Shown: in pieces, positions 1-8,888 of the stretch
How the letters are laid out: each line of letters starts with the position of its first letter
Position numbering within the stretch: position 1 is the stretch's first letter
DNA from: Candidatus Bacteroides merdipullorum
GTDB lineage: Bacteria; Bacteroidota; Bacteroidia; Bacteroidales; Bacteroidaceae
Length of the DNA stretch: 36,599 bases
Direction of reading: 5' to 3'
Assembly (NCBI GenBank): GCA_019116045.1
Contig: DXCK01000063.1
Span: 1 to 36,599 of the forward strand
Position numbers and translations under genes: made by a program
The notes under the pieces: generated by a model
Told to the model about the DNA's origin: nothing
The model's input: the letters and a program-made list of their open reading frames with translations, nothing else
The model's database searches: none

Positions 1-255
<255 letters not shown>

Positions 256-281
256 TTGACAGTTAGAAAACCTTAAAGAAA

Positions 282-312
282 GGGCGGCTCCCGTTGGAGT
301 CGTCCTTTTTTT
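282..312 (+). terminator. Rho-independent terminator of gapA
   Basis: A 10-bp stem (282-291 with 296-305, two G-U pairs) with a CGTT loop is followed directly by seven Ts (306-312). It lies 27 nt after the gapA stop. Confidence 0.85.
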
Positions 313-313
313 G

Positions 314-321
314 TATATTTG
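314..321 (+). promoter_or_regulatory. Bacteroidetes-type -7 box upstream of dcp
   Basis: TATATTTG matches the Bacteroidetes sigma-70 -7 consensus TAnnTTTG. It lies 33 nt before the dcp ATG, which predicts a leader of about 28 nt. No convincing -33 element is visible because the upstream sequence is the gapA terminator. Confidence 0.6.
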
Positions 322-354
322 CGGGTTGAATACAACAACGATAAAAGACTGAAG

Positions 355-2430
355 ATGAAAACAAACGATACATTGGCACACAATCCATTCCTCGCCCCTT
401 TCGGCACTCCGCACGACACCGTGCCCTTCGACCGCATCCGCACCGAACATTACGAACCGGCCCTGCGCGAAGGCATCCGACGCCAACTGGCAGAAATAGA
501 AGCCATTACCTCCAATCCCGACGAACCGACGTTCGGCAACACCATCGAAGCCTACGAACACTCGGGCCGGCTGCTTGAAACCGTGAGCAACGTCTTCGGC
601 AACCTGCACAGCGCCGAAACCAACGACGAGATGGAGCAACTGGCACAAGTGCTAATGCCTCTGCTGAGCGAACACAGCAACAATATCAGCCTCAACCCGC
701 AACTCTTTGCCCGCATCAAGCACGTCTACGAGCACACCGACCGCAACAGCCTTACCACCGAGCAGCAGACCTTGCTCGAAGAAACCTACCAGGGCTTTGT
801 CCGCCACGGCGCCGACCTGCAAGGCGAGGCACGCGACCGCTACCGCGAATTATGCCAAGAGCTGAGCCTGCTGACCTTGAAATTCAGCGAAAACAACCTG
901 AAAGGAACCAACGATTATCAACTGGTGCTGACCGACCGCAACCAATTGGCCGGATTGCCAGACAGCGTTGTCGAAGCCGCCGCTGAGACCACCCGCGAAA
1001 AAGGCCTCGCCGAAGGTTGGACGTTCACCCTTCAGGCTCCCAGCTACGTACCCTTCATGCAATATGCCGATAACCGCGACCTGCGCCACAAACTCTACCT
1101 GGCCTACAACACCAAGTGCACACATCCGGACAACGGGTATAGCAACCTGGACATTGTAAAGCAGATTGCCAACGACCACCTGGAATTGGCCCGGCTGATG
1201 GGCTACCGCGACTACGCCGACTATGTGCTGAGACACCGCATGGCACAAGACAGCACACACGTATACCGCCTCCTGGAGCAACTGCTCGAGGCCTATACAC
1301 CTGCCGCCCGCCGCGAGGTAGCCGAAGTAGAAGCCTTGGCCCGCGAACTGGAAGGAGATGACTTCATCCTGATGCCCTGGGACTGGAGCTACTACTCGCA
1401 GAAACTGAAAGACCGCAAATACAGCCTGAACGACGAGATGCTTCGCCCCTATTTCGAGCTGAGCCGCGTCAAGGAAGGCGTATTCGGACTGGCCACACGC
1501 CTCTACGGACTCACCTTCCGCAAGAATCCCGACATCCCCGTCTACCACAAAGACGTAGACGCCTACGAGGTGTTCGACCGCGACGGCTCGTTCCTGGCCG
1601 TATTCTACGCCGACTTCCACCCCCGCGCCGGCAAACGCTCGGGAGCTTGGATGACCTCATACAAAGGTCAATGGATAGACCCGCAGACGGGTGAGAACAG
1701 CCGTCCGCATGTGTCCATCGTCATGAACTTCACCAAACCCACGCAAGACAAACCGGCCCTGCTGACTTTCAGCGAAGTGGAAACCTTCTTGCATGAGTTC
1801 GGCCACAGCCTGCACGGCATGCTGGCCAATACCACTTACGAGAGCCTAAGCGGCACCAACGTCTATTGGGATTTCGTAGAGCTCCCCTCACAATTCATGG
1901 AGAACTTCGCCACGCAAAAGGAGTTCCTCCACACCTTCGCCCGCCATTACCAGACGAACGAACCGATTCCCGACGAATTGGTGCAGCGCATCAAAGACTC
2001 GGCCAACTTCAACGTGGCCTACGCCTGCCTGCGCCAAGTCAGCTTCGGATTGCTGGACATGGCCTGGTACACCCGCACCGAGCCATTCGAAGGCGATGTG
2101 GAGGCATACGAAAAACAGGCTTGGGCACAGGCACAAGTGCTCCCCTCCGTCCCCGGCACATGTATGAGTGTACAATTCTCACACATCTTCGCCGGAGGCT
2201 ACTCGGCCGGATATTACAGCTACAAATGGGCCGAAGTGCTGGACGCCGACGCTTTCGCCTTGTTTCAACAGAAAGGCATCTTCAGTCCTGAAGCGGCAGC
2301 CTCATTCCGCGACAACATCCTGTCGAAAGGTGGGACGGAGCATCCCATGACGCTCTACAAGCGCTTCCGAGGACAAGAACCCACCATCGACGCATTACTC
2401 ATCAGAAACGGAATAAAAAAGGAAAAATAA
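355..2430 (+). CDS. dcp: M3-family peptidyl-dipeptidase Dcp
   Basis: A 691-residue zinc metallopeptidase of the thimet oligopeptidase/Dcp family (M3), about the usual Dcp length (roughly 680 aa). The gluzincin motif HEFGH lies at residues 480-484 and the third zinc ligand Glu509 sits in DFVELPSQ, 25 residues after the second His as in the family. Dcp removes C-terminal dipeptides from oligopeptides. No signal peptide is seen, so a cytosolic location is likely. The ATG at 355 is preferred over an in-frame TTG at 319 because that TTG falls inside the -7 promoter box. It is first in a same-strand run of six genes reaching 6482. A different M3 specificity (oligopeptidase A-like) cannot be excluded from sequence alone. 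Confidence 0.93.
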   Translation: MKTNDTLAHNPFLAPFGTPHDTVPFDRIRTEHYEPALREGIRRQLAEIEAITSNPDEPTFGNTIEAYEHSGRLLETVSNVFGNLHSAETNDEMEQLAQVLMPLLSEHSNNISLNPQLFARIKHVYEHTDRNSLTTEQQTLLEETYQGFVRHGADLQGEARDRYRELCQELSLLTLKFSENNLKGTNDYQLVLTDRNQLAGLPDSVVEAAAETTREKGLAEGWTFTLQAPSYVPFMQYADNRDLRHKLYLAYNTKCTHPDNGYSNLDIVKQIANDHLELARLMGYRDYADYVLRHRMAQDSTHVYRLLEQLLEAYTPAARREVAEVEALARELEGDDFILMPWDWSYYSQKLKDRKYSLNDEMLRPYFELSRVKEGVFGLATRLYGLTFRKNPDIPVYHKDVDAYEVFDRDGSFLAVFYADFHPRAGKRSGAWMTSYKGQWIDPQTGENSRPHVSIVMNFTKPTQDKPALLTFSEVETFLHEFGHSLHGMLANTTYESLSGTNVYWDFVELPSQFMENFATQKEFLHTFARHYQTNEPIPDELVQRIKDSANFNVAYACLRQVSFGLLDMAWYTRTEPFEGDVEAYEKQAWAQAQVLPSVPGTCMSVQFSHIFAGGYSAGYYSYKWAEVLDADAFALFQQKGIFSPEAAASFRDNILSKGGTEHPMTLYKRFRGQEPTIDALLIRNGIKKEK

Positions 2431-2443
2431 AGAACAAGGAACA

Positions 2444-2953
2444 ATGAAGCTATACAAGAAACTGACATTCCTGTTGCTTGCCCTGCTGCCTCTGCTGGGT
2501 GGCTGCGACAACGGAGACGACGTGATAGAAATCTTCACAGGAAAGACATGGAAACTAAATGTTATCTCACTGGACGGCCAAGGTGACTGGTTCGACTTCT
2601 GGAACGGAGACTCTCAGGCCAGGCAAACCAGCATGAACTTGCGCGGTTCAAACAGTTCGGCAACCTTCACCATCACTTTCAACGGCAGCGACACCGGCGA
2701 AGTGACAGGCGGAGACTTCAGAGCACAGGGTGCCAACCGCTCGTTCACGGGCACCTGGAGTGCAGACGGCTCTTCGCACACATTGACTCTGACCAACATA
2801 AACGGCACCGGCAACCGAGAGACAGACGTGCTGGCACAGGCCTTTGAGACTGGTCTGCGCAACGTCGTCCGTTACAGCGGCGACAGCCAGAACCTCTATA
2901 TCTACTACGAAGACGGGCAGACCACCAAACGAATGGCTTTCCAACCGCAATAA
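2444..2953 (+). CDS. Small lipoprotein of unknown function (DUF4847-like)
   Basis: A 169-aa protein beginning with a lipoprotein signal: charged start, hydrophobic stretch at residues 8-18 and lipobox LLGGC with Cys21. The mature part is beta-rich, with alternating Thr/Ser/Asn-Gly segments and two tryptophan-rich turns (GKTWKLN and GTWSADG), resembling the small one-domain lipocalin/META-like lipoproteins common in Bacteroides. I think it resembles the DUF4847 group but cannot confirm this by eye. It starts 13 nt after dcp with AAGGA just upstream, so it is probably cotranscribed with it. No catalytic residues are recognisable. The likely location is the periplasmic face of a membrane or the cell surface. 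Confidence 0.8.
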   Translation: MKLYKKLTFLLLALLPLLGGCDNGDDVIEIFTGKTWKLNVISLDGQGDWFDFWNGDSQARQTSMNLRGSNSSATFTITFNGSDTGEVTGGDFRAQGANRSFTGTWSADGSSHTLTLTNINGTGNRETDVLAQAFETGLRNVVRYSGDSQNLYIYYEDGQTTKRMAFQPQ

Positions 2954-2975
2954 CCCTTTTTCACACGCCAAAGTC

Positions 2976-3425
2976 ATGGACAACGAATCAGCCAAAGCCA
3001 AACAAGAGGCACTGGACAAGCGATACATCCGCATGGCAGCCATCTGGGCGGAGAACTCCTACTGCAAGCGGCGACAAGTCGGTGCCCTTATCGTGAAAGA
3101 CAAGATGATTATCTCCGACGGCTACAACGGCACGCCCGCCGGCTTCGAGAACGTATGCGAGGACGAGCACAACCTGACCAAGCCCTACGTGCTGCATGCC
3201 GAAGCCAATGCCATCACCAAGATTGCCCGCTCGAACAACAGCAGCGACGGTGCCACGATGTACGTCACCGCCTCACCGTGTATCGAATGTGCCAAACTCA
3301 TCATCCAGGCCGGCATCAAGCGCGTGGTCTATTCCGAAAAATACCGCCTGGAGGACGGCATCGAGCTGCTGAAACGCGCCCACATCGAAGTGGTGTACCA
3401 GCCCGCAACCGAGCAACAACCATAA
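2976..3425 (+). CDS. Deoxycytidylate (dCMP) deaminase family protein
   Basis: A 149-aa zinc deaminase. HAE at residues 74-76 (His74 zinc ligand, Glu76 proton shuttle) and PCxxC at 101-105 (Cys102 and Cys105 ligands) form the cytidine/dCMP deaminase signature. SDGYNGTP at 47-54 is typical of the dCMP deaminase/ComEB branch, which makes dUMP from dCMP for thymidylate synthesis. The frame stays open to 2844, but the ATG at 2976 gives the family's normal N-terminus and avoids overlapping the lipoprotein gene. The length fits a cytosolic dCMP deaminase without the extra domains of ComEB fusions. It sits 22 nt after the lipoprotein gene and 27 nt before the S41 protease. Confidence 0.9.
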   Translation: MDNESAKAKQEALDKRYIRMAAIWAENSYCKRRQVGALIVKDKMIISDGYNGTPAGFENVCEDEHNLTKPYVLHAEANAITKIARSNNSSDGATMYVTASPCIECAKLIIQAGIKRVVYSEKYRLEDGIELLKRAHIEVVYQPATEQQP

Positions 3426-3452
3426 ACCAGAAACATCAAACAAAAACATGAT

Positions 3453-5192
3453 ATGAGCAACAAGAATACTTTCCGCTTCACCCCACTCATCATTGCTGTC
3501 AGCGTGGTGTTGGGCATCCTTATCGGGACATTCTATGCCAAGCACTATGGAGGCAACAAACTGGGCATCATCAACGCCTCATCCAACAAGTTGAACGCGC
3601 TGCTGCACGTCATCGAAAACCAATACGTAGACACCGTAGACATGACGGAACTGGTGGAAAACACCATGCCGCAGATATTGGCCGAGCTGGACCCGCACTC
3701 CACCTACATCCCCGCCAAAGACCTGGCAGAAGTCAACTCGGAACTGGAGGGAAGCTTCAGCGGCGTGGGCATACAGTTCACCATCCTGCAAGACACCATC
3801 CACGTGAATAGCATCGTGCCCGGCGGCCCGGCCGAAAAGGTGGGCATGCTGGCAGGCGACCGTATCGTGACGGTAGACGACAGCCTGTTCGTGGGCAAGG
3901 ACCTGACCAACGAACGTGCCCTGCGCACACTGAAGGGTCCCAAAGGCAGTGAAGTGCGACTGGGCGTGAAACGTGCCACGGAGAAGGAGCTGCTGCACTT
4001 CACCATCGTACGCGGAGATATCCCGCAAAACACCATCGACGCCGCCTACATGCTGAGCGACGACTACGGCTACATACAGGTCAGCAAGTTCGGGCGCACC
4101 ACACACGTGGAACTGCTGAACGCCATCGCCCAACTGACCCATAAAGGCTGTAAGGGCTTTATCATCGACCTGCGCGACAACACGGGTGGATACATGGACG
4201 CCGCTACGCGCATGGTGAACGAGTTCCTGCCGGCCAACAAGCTCATTGTTTATGCCGAAGGCCGCAAATACCCACGTTGGGAAGACTATGCCGACGGAAC
4301 GGGCAGTTGCCAGCAGACGCCACTGGTGGTGCTTATCAACGAAGGGTCGGCCTCGGCCAGCGAAATCTTTGCCGGAGCCATCCAGGACAACGACCGCGGC
4401 ACCATCATAGGCCGCCGCTCGTTCGGCAAGGGACTGGTACAGCAACCCATAGACTTCAGCGACGGCTCGGGCATCCGGCTCACCATAGCCCGCTACTACA
4501 CGCCTTCGGGACGGTGCATCCAACGCCCGTATGACAGCGGAGACAATACGGCCTACGAGATGGATTGGCTGCATCGCTACGAGCACGGTGAATTTTTCTC
4601 GGAAGACAGCATCAAGCTGAACAAGGACGAACAGTTCTTCACCGGGCTGGGACGCCCCGTCTATGGCGGAGGAGGCATCATGCCGGACATCTTCGTGCCG
4701 CAAGACACCACGGGCGTCACGTCGTGGCTCATCGAAGTGAACAACAAAGGCATTATCCTCCAATACAGCTTCGAATACACCGACAAGAACCGCGCCAAGC
4801 TGAACGAATATACCACCGCAGAAGACCTGCACGCTTATCTGCAAAAGCAAAACCTGGTGCAACAGTTTGTACGCTACGCCGACCAGAAGGGCGTCAAACG
4901 CCGCAACCTGCTGATACAGAAGTCACGCAAGCTGTTGGAGCGCAACCTTTACGCCTCCATCATCTACAACATGCTGGGACGGGAGGAATACATCCGCTTT
5001 GTCAACCAGAGCGACGCCACCGTGCAGAAAGCCCTCGACGTGCTGAAGAAAGGAGAAGCCTTCCCCAAGGCACCGGAAACGCCCGTAAACGCAGAAGAGA
5101 ACGATGCTGACGAAGACAGAATTGCGCAAGGAGATTTCTTTACGGAAGACCCGTCACAGTTCTTCCGCCTGGCGCGCACGACAAGCTGCTGA
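3453..5192 (+). CDS. S41-family C-terminal processing peptidase
   Basis: A 579-aa serine protease of the CtpA/Prc family. Residues 11-29 form an N-terminal membrane anchor, so the protease domain should face the periplasm. A PDZ domain spans about residues 100-190 (SGVGIQF, then VPGGPAEKVGMLAGDRIVTVD). The catalytic core holds GSASASE at 298-304 (nucleophile probably Ser301) and the general-base Lys326 in SFGKG. The 25-residue Ser-Lys spacing matches characterised Ctp proteases. Such enzymes trim or degrade periplasmic and lipid-anchored proteins from the C-terminus. The last 29 codons overlap the start of the next gene in another frame by 89 nt, which is unusually long. A C-terminal region of about 170 residues after the peptidase core is typical of the Bacteroides members. 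Confidence 0.93.
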   Translation: MSNKNTFRFTPLIIAVSVVLGILIGTFYAKHYGGNKLGIINASSNKLNALLHVIENQYVDTVDMTELVENTMPQILAELDPHSTYIPAKDLAEVNSELEGSFSGVGIQFTILQDTIHVNSIVPGGPAEKVGMLAGDRIVTVDDSLFVGKDLTNERALRTLKGPKGSEVRLGVKRATEKELLHFTIVRGDIPQNTIDAAYMLSDDYGYIQVSKFGRTTHVELLNAIAQLTHKGCKGFIIDLRDNTGGYMDAATRMVNEFLPANKLIVYAEGRKYPRWEDYADGTGSCQQTPLVVLINEGSASASEIFAGAIQDNDRGTIIGRRSFGKGLVQQPIDFSDGSGIRLTIARYYTPSGRCIQRPYDSGDNTAYEMDWLHRYEHGEFFSEDSIKLNKDEQFFTGLGRPVYGGGGIMPDIFVPQDTTGVTSWLIEVNNKGIILQYSFEYTDKNRAKLNEYTTAEDLHAYLQKQNLVQQFVRYADQKGVKRRNLLIQKSRKLLERNLYASIIYNMLGREEYIRFVNQSDATVQKALDVLKKGEAFPKAPETPVNAEENDADEDRIAQGDFFTEDPSQFFRLARTTSC

Positions 5193-5643
5193 AGCCTGGC
5201 AACGGGTCGTGGCACACCCGCGTTGGCAGGAAGCCCGCACGGTGCTGCTCTACCACTCGCTGCCCGACGAGCCGGACACGCACGCCTTCGTCCGCCAGTG
5301 GGCAGGGGAAAAACGCATCCTGCTGCCCGTTGTCGTGGGCGACGACCTGGAACTGCGTGTCTACACAGATGACGGCAGTCTTCGGACTGGGGCCTTCCAC
5401 ATCGCCGAACCCACGGGCAAAGCCTTCACAGACTATGCGGCCATCGACCTGGCCATCGTTCCAGGCGTGGCCTTCGACCGCGAAGGCAACCGGTTGGGAC
5501 GCGGCAAGGGATATTACGACCGTCTGCTACCTCGCCTGAAGGCTTACAAAATAGGGCTGTGCTTCCCCTTCCAAGTGGTGGAGAGCATCCCGGCCGAGGC
5601 GCACGACGTGCGGATGGACGAAATCATCTGCGGCGGAGAATAA
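5104..5643 (+). CDS. 5-formyltetrahydrofolate cyclo-ligase
   Basis: A 179-aa enzyme that converts 5-formyl-THF and ATP to 5,10-methenyl-THF, returning stored folate to one-carbon metabolism. The N-terminal KTELRKEI (residues 4-11) and the phosphate-binding GRGKGYYDR (132-140) are the family landmarks, and length is normal (180-200 aa). The ATG at 5104 keeps the conserved N-terminus, so the start is well supported even though it lies 89 nt inside the S41 protease gene. No alternative ATG exists until near the C-terminus. Translation probably depends on coupling to the upstream gene. Cytosolic. Confidence 0.92.
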   Translation: MLTKTELRKEISLRKTRHSSSAWRARQAAEAWQRVVAHPRWQEARTVLLYHSLPDEPDTHAFVRQWAGEKRILLPVVVGDDLELRVYTDDGSLRTGAFHIAEPTGKAFTDYAAIDLAIVPGVAFDREGNRLGRGKGYYDRLLPRLKAYKIGLCFPFQVVESIPAEAHDVRMDEIICGGE

Positions 5644-5693
5644 GCTGCCGGAATTGAGACAAGAACGATTATTCAGGATAAATACAACGAAAC

Positions 5694-6482
5694 ATGAAAA
5701 CAAACTATCACACCCATACCACGCGGTGCCTGCACGCCACAGGCAGCGACGAAGCTTACGTGAAGAGTGCCCTGAAGGGCGGCTACGAGGTGCTGGGCTT
5801 TTCAGACCACACGCCGTGGAAATATCATACCAACTATGTGGCCGACATGCGCATGCTGCCCGACCAACTGCCGGACTATGTGGAAAGCCTGCGCGCCCTG
5901 CGCGAGAAGTACAGCGGACAGATTGACATCAAAATCGGCCTGGAATGTGAGTATTTCCCCGAGTACATGCATTGGCTGAAGGAACAGGTGAAGAAGTATG
6001 AGCTGGACTACGTCATCTTCGGCAACCACTTCTACCACACCGACGAGAAATTCCCTTACTTCGGCCACCACTGCGACTCGCGCGACATGCTCGACCTGTA
6101 TGAAGAAAGTGCCATCGAAGGCATGGAGACGGGGGTATATTGCTGCCTGGCCCACCCCGACTTGTTCATGCGCTCGTATCCCCAGTGGGACCGCCACTGC
6201 ACGCTGGTAGCCCGACACATCTGCCGCACGGCTGCCCGGCTGGGCATCCCGCTGGAATACAACACCGGCTACCAAGCCTACAACGAAGCGCACGGGCTGG
6301 AGACGTATCCTTGCCCCGAGTTCTGGCACATCGCTGCCAACGAGGGCTGCACCGCCATCGTCGGGCTGGACGCCCACAACAATGCCGACCTGGAAGACCC
6401 GACCTACTACGACCGGGCGCTGCAAACGCTGAAGGAACTGAAGATGAAGGTGACGGACACCCTGCGGATGAACCAGTGGTAG
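5694..6482 (+). CDS. PHP-domain phosphatase, histidinol-phosphatase-like
   Basis: A 262-aa PHP-family metal-dependent phosphoesterase. The first metal motif is YHTHTT with His6 and His8, the second SDHTPW with His39; later motifs are ECEYFPEY, GNHFYH and GLDAHN near residue 225. This arrangement matches HisK-type histidinol-phosphate phosphatases (L-histidinol phosphate to L-histidinol). No his genes are nearby, so the substrate is uncertain and another sugar- or amino-alcohol phosphate is possible. It starts 50 nt after the cyclo-ligase and ends the run of + genes, 5 nt from the convergent DUF721 gene. Confidence 0.85.
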   Translation: MKTNYHTHTTRCLHATGSDEAYVKSALKGGYEVLGFSDHTPWKYHTNYVADMRMLPDQLPDYVESLRALREKYSGQIDIKIGLECEYFPEYMHWLKEQVKKYELDYVIFGNHFYHTDEKFPYFGHHCDSRDMLDLYEESAIEGMETGVYCCLAHPDLFMRSYPQWDRHCTLVARHICRTAARLGIPLEYNTGYQAYNEAHGLETYPCPEFWHIAANEGCTAIVGLDAHNNADLEDPTYYDRALQTLKELKMKVTDTLRMNQW

Positions 6483-6487
6483 GCTGT

Positions 6488-6778
6488 TCAGCGGAAGACG
6501 ATGTTCGTTATCACCTGCGCGCCGACGTGCCGGTTCAGGTTACGCACCAGCAGGTCGCGCCCCATCATCAGCTCTTGCCGCAGGACGGACGAGGTGAGGT
6601 GTACGTAGAGCGTCTGGTTGCGCACGAACAGGCCGTCGGTGTACGAAGCAATGGCCGGCCCCACCACCTCGGGCCAGGCATTGACCAGGCGGCGTTCGTT
6701 CAGGGGCGACTCCAGGCTCTCCTGCCGCAAGTAGGCACGGATGAGCTGGCCGATGCTCTGGGCGTCGTTGCGCTTCAT
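6488..6778 (-). CDS. DUF721 (DciA-like) protein
   Basis: A 96-aa protein with the DUF721 pattern: NAWPEVVGPAIASYT at about residues 28-42 followed by a basic/hydrophobic beta segment VHLTSSVLRQELMM. DUF721 is the core of DciA, the replicative-helicase loader or operator in bacteria lacking DnaC, and DUF721 genes often sit beside recF, as here. Its ATG overlaps the recF TGA in an ATGA arrangement (4 nt), indicating translational coupling. It is shorter than typical DciA and consists of little more than the KH-like core. A role in DnaB loading is inferred from family and neighbour, not shown by the sequence. Confidence 0.83.
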   Translation of the reverse strand: MKRNDAQSIGQLIRAYLRQESLESPLNERRLVNAWPEVVGPAIASYTDGLFVRNQTLYVHLTSSVLRQELMMGRDLLVRNLNRHVGAQVITNIVFR

Positions 6779-7896
6779 GCCGCCCCTCCTTCCCCTTCGG
6801 CCGCTTCGGCCACCCGTCCTTGCTCGACGCAGAATATCTTATAATCCCCGCCCACTCCCTGCAGGATGCGGTCCAGGTGGCTGCGGTTGGTATCGGTGAT
6901 GAAGATTTGCCCGAAGCCGTCGCCCGCCACCAGCTTGATGATTTGCTCCACGCGCCGGGCGTCGAGCTTGTCAAACAGGTCGTCCAGCAACAGCAGCGGC
7001 ACGGTGCCCGCCGTGCGCTTCAGGAAGTCGAACTGCGCCAGCTTCAGCGCCACCAGGTACGTCTTGTTCTGCCCCTGCGACCCTTCCTTCTTGATGGGAT
7101 AGTCACCCAGAAGCATGTTCAGCTCGTCCTTGTGTATGCCCCGCAGCGAATAGCCCATGATTCGGTCGCGCTCGCGGCTCTCACGCAACAGCCCCAACAG
7201 GTTGCCCCGCGCGGCATGCGACTCGTACGACAGGCCGACCTGCTCTTTGTCCTGGGAAATGAAGGAATAGAACGACTGGAAGATAGGGATGAACTCGCTG
7301 ATGAAAGCCTCGCGCTTGCGATAGACCACCTCGCCGGTCTGCGCCATCATCTCCTCCCAGACGTCGAACAAGCCGTCTTCCACCGGCTGCTCACTTTTCA
7401 GCAAGACGTTGCGCTGCGCCAGCGCCTTGTTGTAGCGGATGAGGGCGTTGAGATACTCTTTGTCATACTGCGATATGACCACGTCCATGAAGCGGCGGCG
7501 ACCGTCGCTACCTCCTGCAATCAGCTCGGCATCGGCCGGCGAGACCATCACCAGGGGGATGAACCCGATGTGGTCCGACAGGCGCGTGTACTCCTTCTTG
7601 TTGCGCTTGAACTGCTTCTTCTGCCGCCGCTTCATGCCGCAGTAGATTTCCTCGGGCGTGCCGTCGGCAGCCTGGTAGAAGCCCTGGATCATGAAGAAAT
7701 TGGCCTCGTGCAAGATGTTTTGCGAGTCGACAGGATTGCCCGCGCTCTTGCAGAACGACAGGTAATAGACGGCATCCAGCAGGTTGGTCTTCCCCATGCC
7801 GTTCTGCCCGAAAAAGCAGTTCAGCTTGGGCGAAAAGCTCAGCTCCACCTGCTCCAAGTTCTTATAATTAAGGATAGATATGCGATTCAGTATCAT
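6775..7896 (-). CDS. recF: DNA replication and repair protein RecF
   Basis: A 373-aa ABC/SMC-like ATPase. Walker A GQNGMGKT lies at residues 30-37, an ABC-type signature (GSQGQNKT) at about 290, and Walker B PLLLLDDLFDKLD follows. RecF binds dsDNA-ssDNA junctions at gaps and, with RecO and RecR, loads RecA. The start at 7896 gives the canonical N-terminus (MILNRISILNYKNL). An in-frame extension to 8055 would use a TTG at the predicted promoter and encodes low-complexity GC-rich residues, so it was rejected. The C-terminus ends in an unusual Ala/Glu/Gly-rich tail. It is first in a two-gene operon with DUF721 and has a leader of about 150 nt. Confidence 0.95.
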   Translation of the reverse strand: MILNRISILNYKNLEQVELSFSPKLNCFFGQNGMGKTNLLDAVYYLSFCKSAGNPVDSQNILHEANFFMIQGFYQAADGTPEEIYCGMKRRQKKQFKRNKKEYTRLSDHIGFIPLVMVSPADAELIAGGSDGRRRFMDVVISQYDKEYLNALIRYNKALAQRNVLLKSEQPVEDGLFDVWEEMMAQTGEVVYRKREAFISEFIPIFQSFYSFISQDKEQVGLSYESHAARGNLLGLLRESRERDRIMGYSLRGIHKDELNMLLGDYPIKKEGSQGQNKTYLVALKLAQFDFLKRTAGTVPLLLLDDLFDKLDARRVEQIIKLVAGDGFGQIFITDTNRSHLDRILQGVGGDYKIFCVEQGRVAEAAEGEGGAA

Positions 7897-8052
7897 AGTT
7901 GTTATATGCAGTTGACCCCGGAGAAGACCCCGCCTCCAACCCGTCTCACACCACGCGCCGCCCCCTGTGCGAAAGCACCGCGCCCCGTGTGCGGACGGAG
8001 AACGACCGCCACGCACAACGGCCCGGCAACAGTTTCCTCCCTTTATAAAGCG

Positions 8053-8060
8053 CAAAAGTA
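8053..8060 (-). promoter_or_regulatory. -7 box for recF-DUF721
   Basis: Read on the minus strand this is TACTTTTG, a full match to TAnnTTTG. It implies transcription start near 8047 and a recF leader of about 150 nt. The -33 element is unclear. Confidence 0.55.
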
Positions 8061-8135
8061 GAAAGATTTTCGCTGTTTTCTATCCGACAACCGAAAAAAG
8101 ATGCCCCCAAATTTCGCTCGTACTGAGAAAAGAAC

Positions 8136-8143
8136 TAATTTTG
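8136..8143 (+). promoter_or_regulatory. -7 box for the TPR gene and ribH
   Basis: TAATTTTG matches TAnnTTTG. TTCG lies 19 nt upstream in the -33 position. The predicted start near 8149 gives a leader of about 48 nt before the ATG at 8197. Confidence 0.6.
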
Positions 8144-8196
8144 CGGGTCGAAAACCAACGTACAAGAAAGAATAATAACAAAAAGAATACATAACA

Positions 8197-8880
8197 ATGG
8201 CTGAACAAAAGAAGACCAACGAAGCCCTCAACGTGGAAGAAGCACTGACACAGTCCGAGGCATTTCTTATCAAAAACAAAAAGACCATCATCGGCGCCGT
8301 AGTGGCCATCATCGTCATCGTGGCCGGCGTGTCGATGTACAAACACCTCTATGCCGCCCCGCGCGAGGAAAAGGCACAGGCCGCCCTGTTCAAAGGACAG
8401 GAATACTTCGAGGCCGGCCAATTTGAACAAGCGCTGAACGGCGACAGCATCGGTTACGAAGGCTTCGCCAAGGTGGCCGACGAATTTAGCGGTACCAAGG
8501 CTGCCAACCTGGCACAAGCCTACATGGGCATCTGCTACGCCAAGATGGGACAGAACGAACAAGCCATCGAAGCCCTGAACCAGTTCGACGGCAACGACCA
8601 GATGGTGGCACCTGCCATCAAAGGCACCATAGGCAACTGCTACGCACAGTTGGGACAGTTGGACAAAGCTGCCGCTACCCTGCAGGAAGCTGCCGCACAG
8701 GCCGACAACAACACGCTCAGCCCCATCTTCCTGAAGCAAGCCGGCGAAATCCTGGTGAAGCAAGGCAAGTATGACGAAGCCATCCAGGCGTACACCACCA
8801 TCAAGGACAAATACTTCGCCTCCTACCAGGCCATGGACATCGACAAGTACATCGAACAGGCCAAACTGCTGAAGAAATAA
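8197..8880 (+). CDS. Membrane-anchored tetratricopeptide repeat protein
   Basis: A 227-aa protein with a short charged N-terminus, one membrane segment at residues 31-47 ([17 protein letters not shown]) and an extracytoplasmic TPR-like region. The repeats have the expected pattern: [22 protein letters not shown], then [17 protein letters not shown], then [18 protein letters not shown]. The layout resembles YfgM-type proteins that associate with the secretion/periplasmic chaperone machinery, but that function is only inferred. ribH follows after 8 nt, so the two are probably cotranscribed. Confidence 0.85.
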   Translation: MAEQKKTNEALNVEEALTQSEAFLIKNKKTIIGAVVAIIVIVAGVSMYKHLYAAPREEKAQAALFKGQEYFEAGQFEQALNGDSIGYEGFAKVADEFSGTKAANLAQAYMGICYAKMGQNEQAIEALNQFDGNDQMVAPAIKGTIGNCYAQLGQLDKAAATLQEAAAQADNNTLSPIFLKQAGEILVKQGKYDEAIQAYTTIKDKYFASYQAMDIDKYIEQAKLLKK

Positions 8881-8888
8881 CCGCGACG

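Larger units (their letters stand above)
7897..8196. other. Divergent intergenic region between recF and the TPR gene
   Basis: No gene was seen in these 300 bases. The left half (7897-8046) is a GC-rich recF leader with several short inverted repeats. The right half is AT-rich and carries two divergent Bacteroidetes promoters, described separately. A GC-rich word (GCCCCGTGTGCGGA, 7982-7995) recurs in other intergenic regions of the window. Confidence 0.6.

Noticed and set aside
319..354. Upstream TTG start for dcp
   Set aside because: It lies inside the -7 box, so the transcript would begin after it.
7897..8055. N-terminal extension of RecF
   Set aside because: It would start at a TTG within the promoter box and encode atypical residues before the canonical N-terminus.
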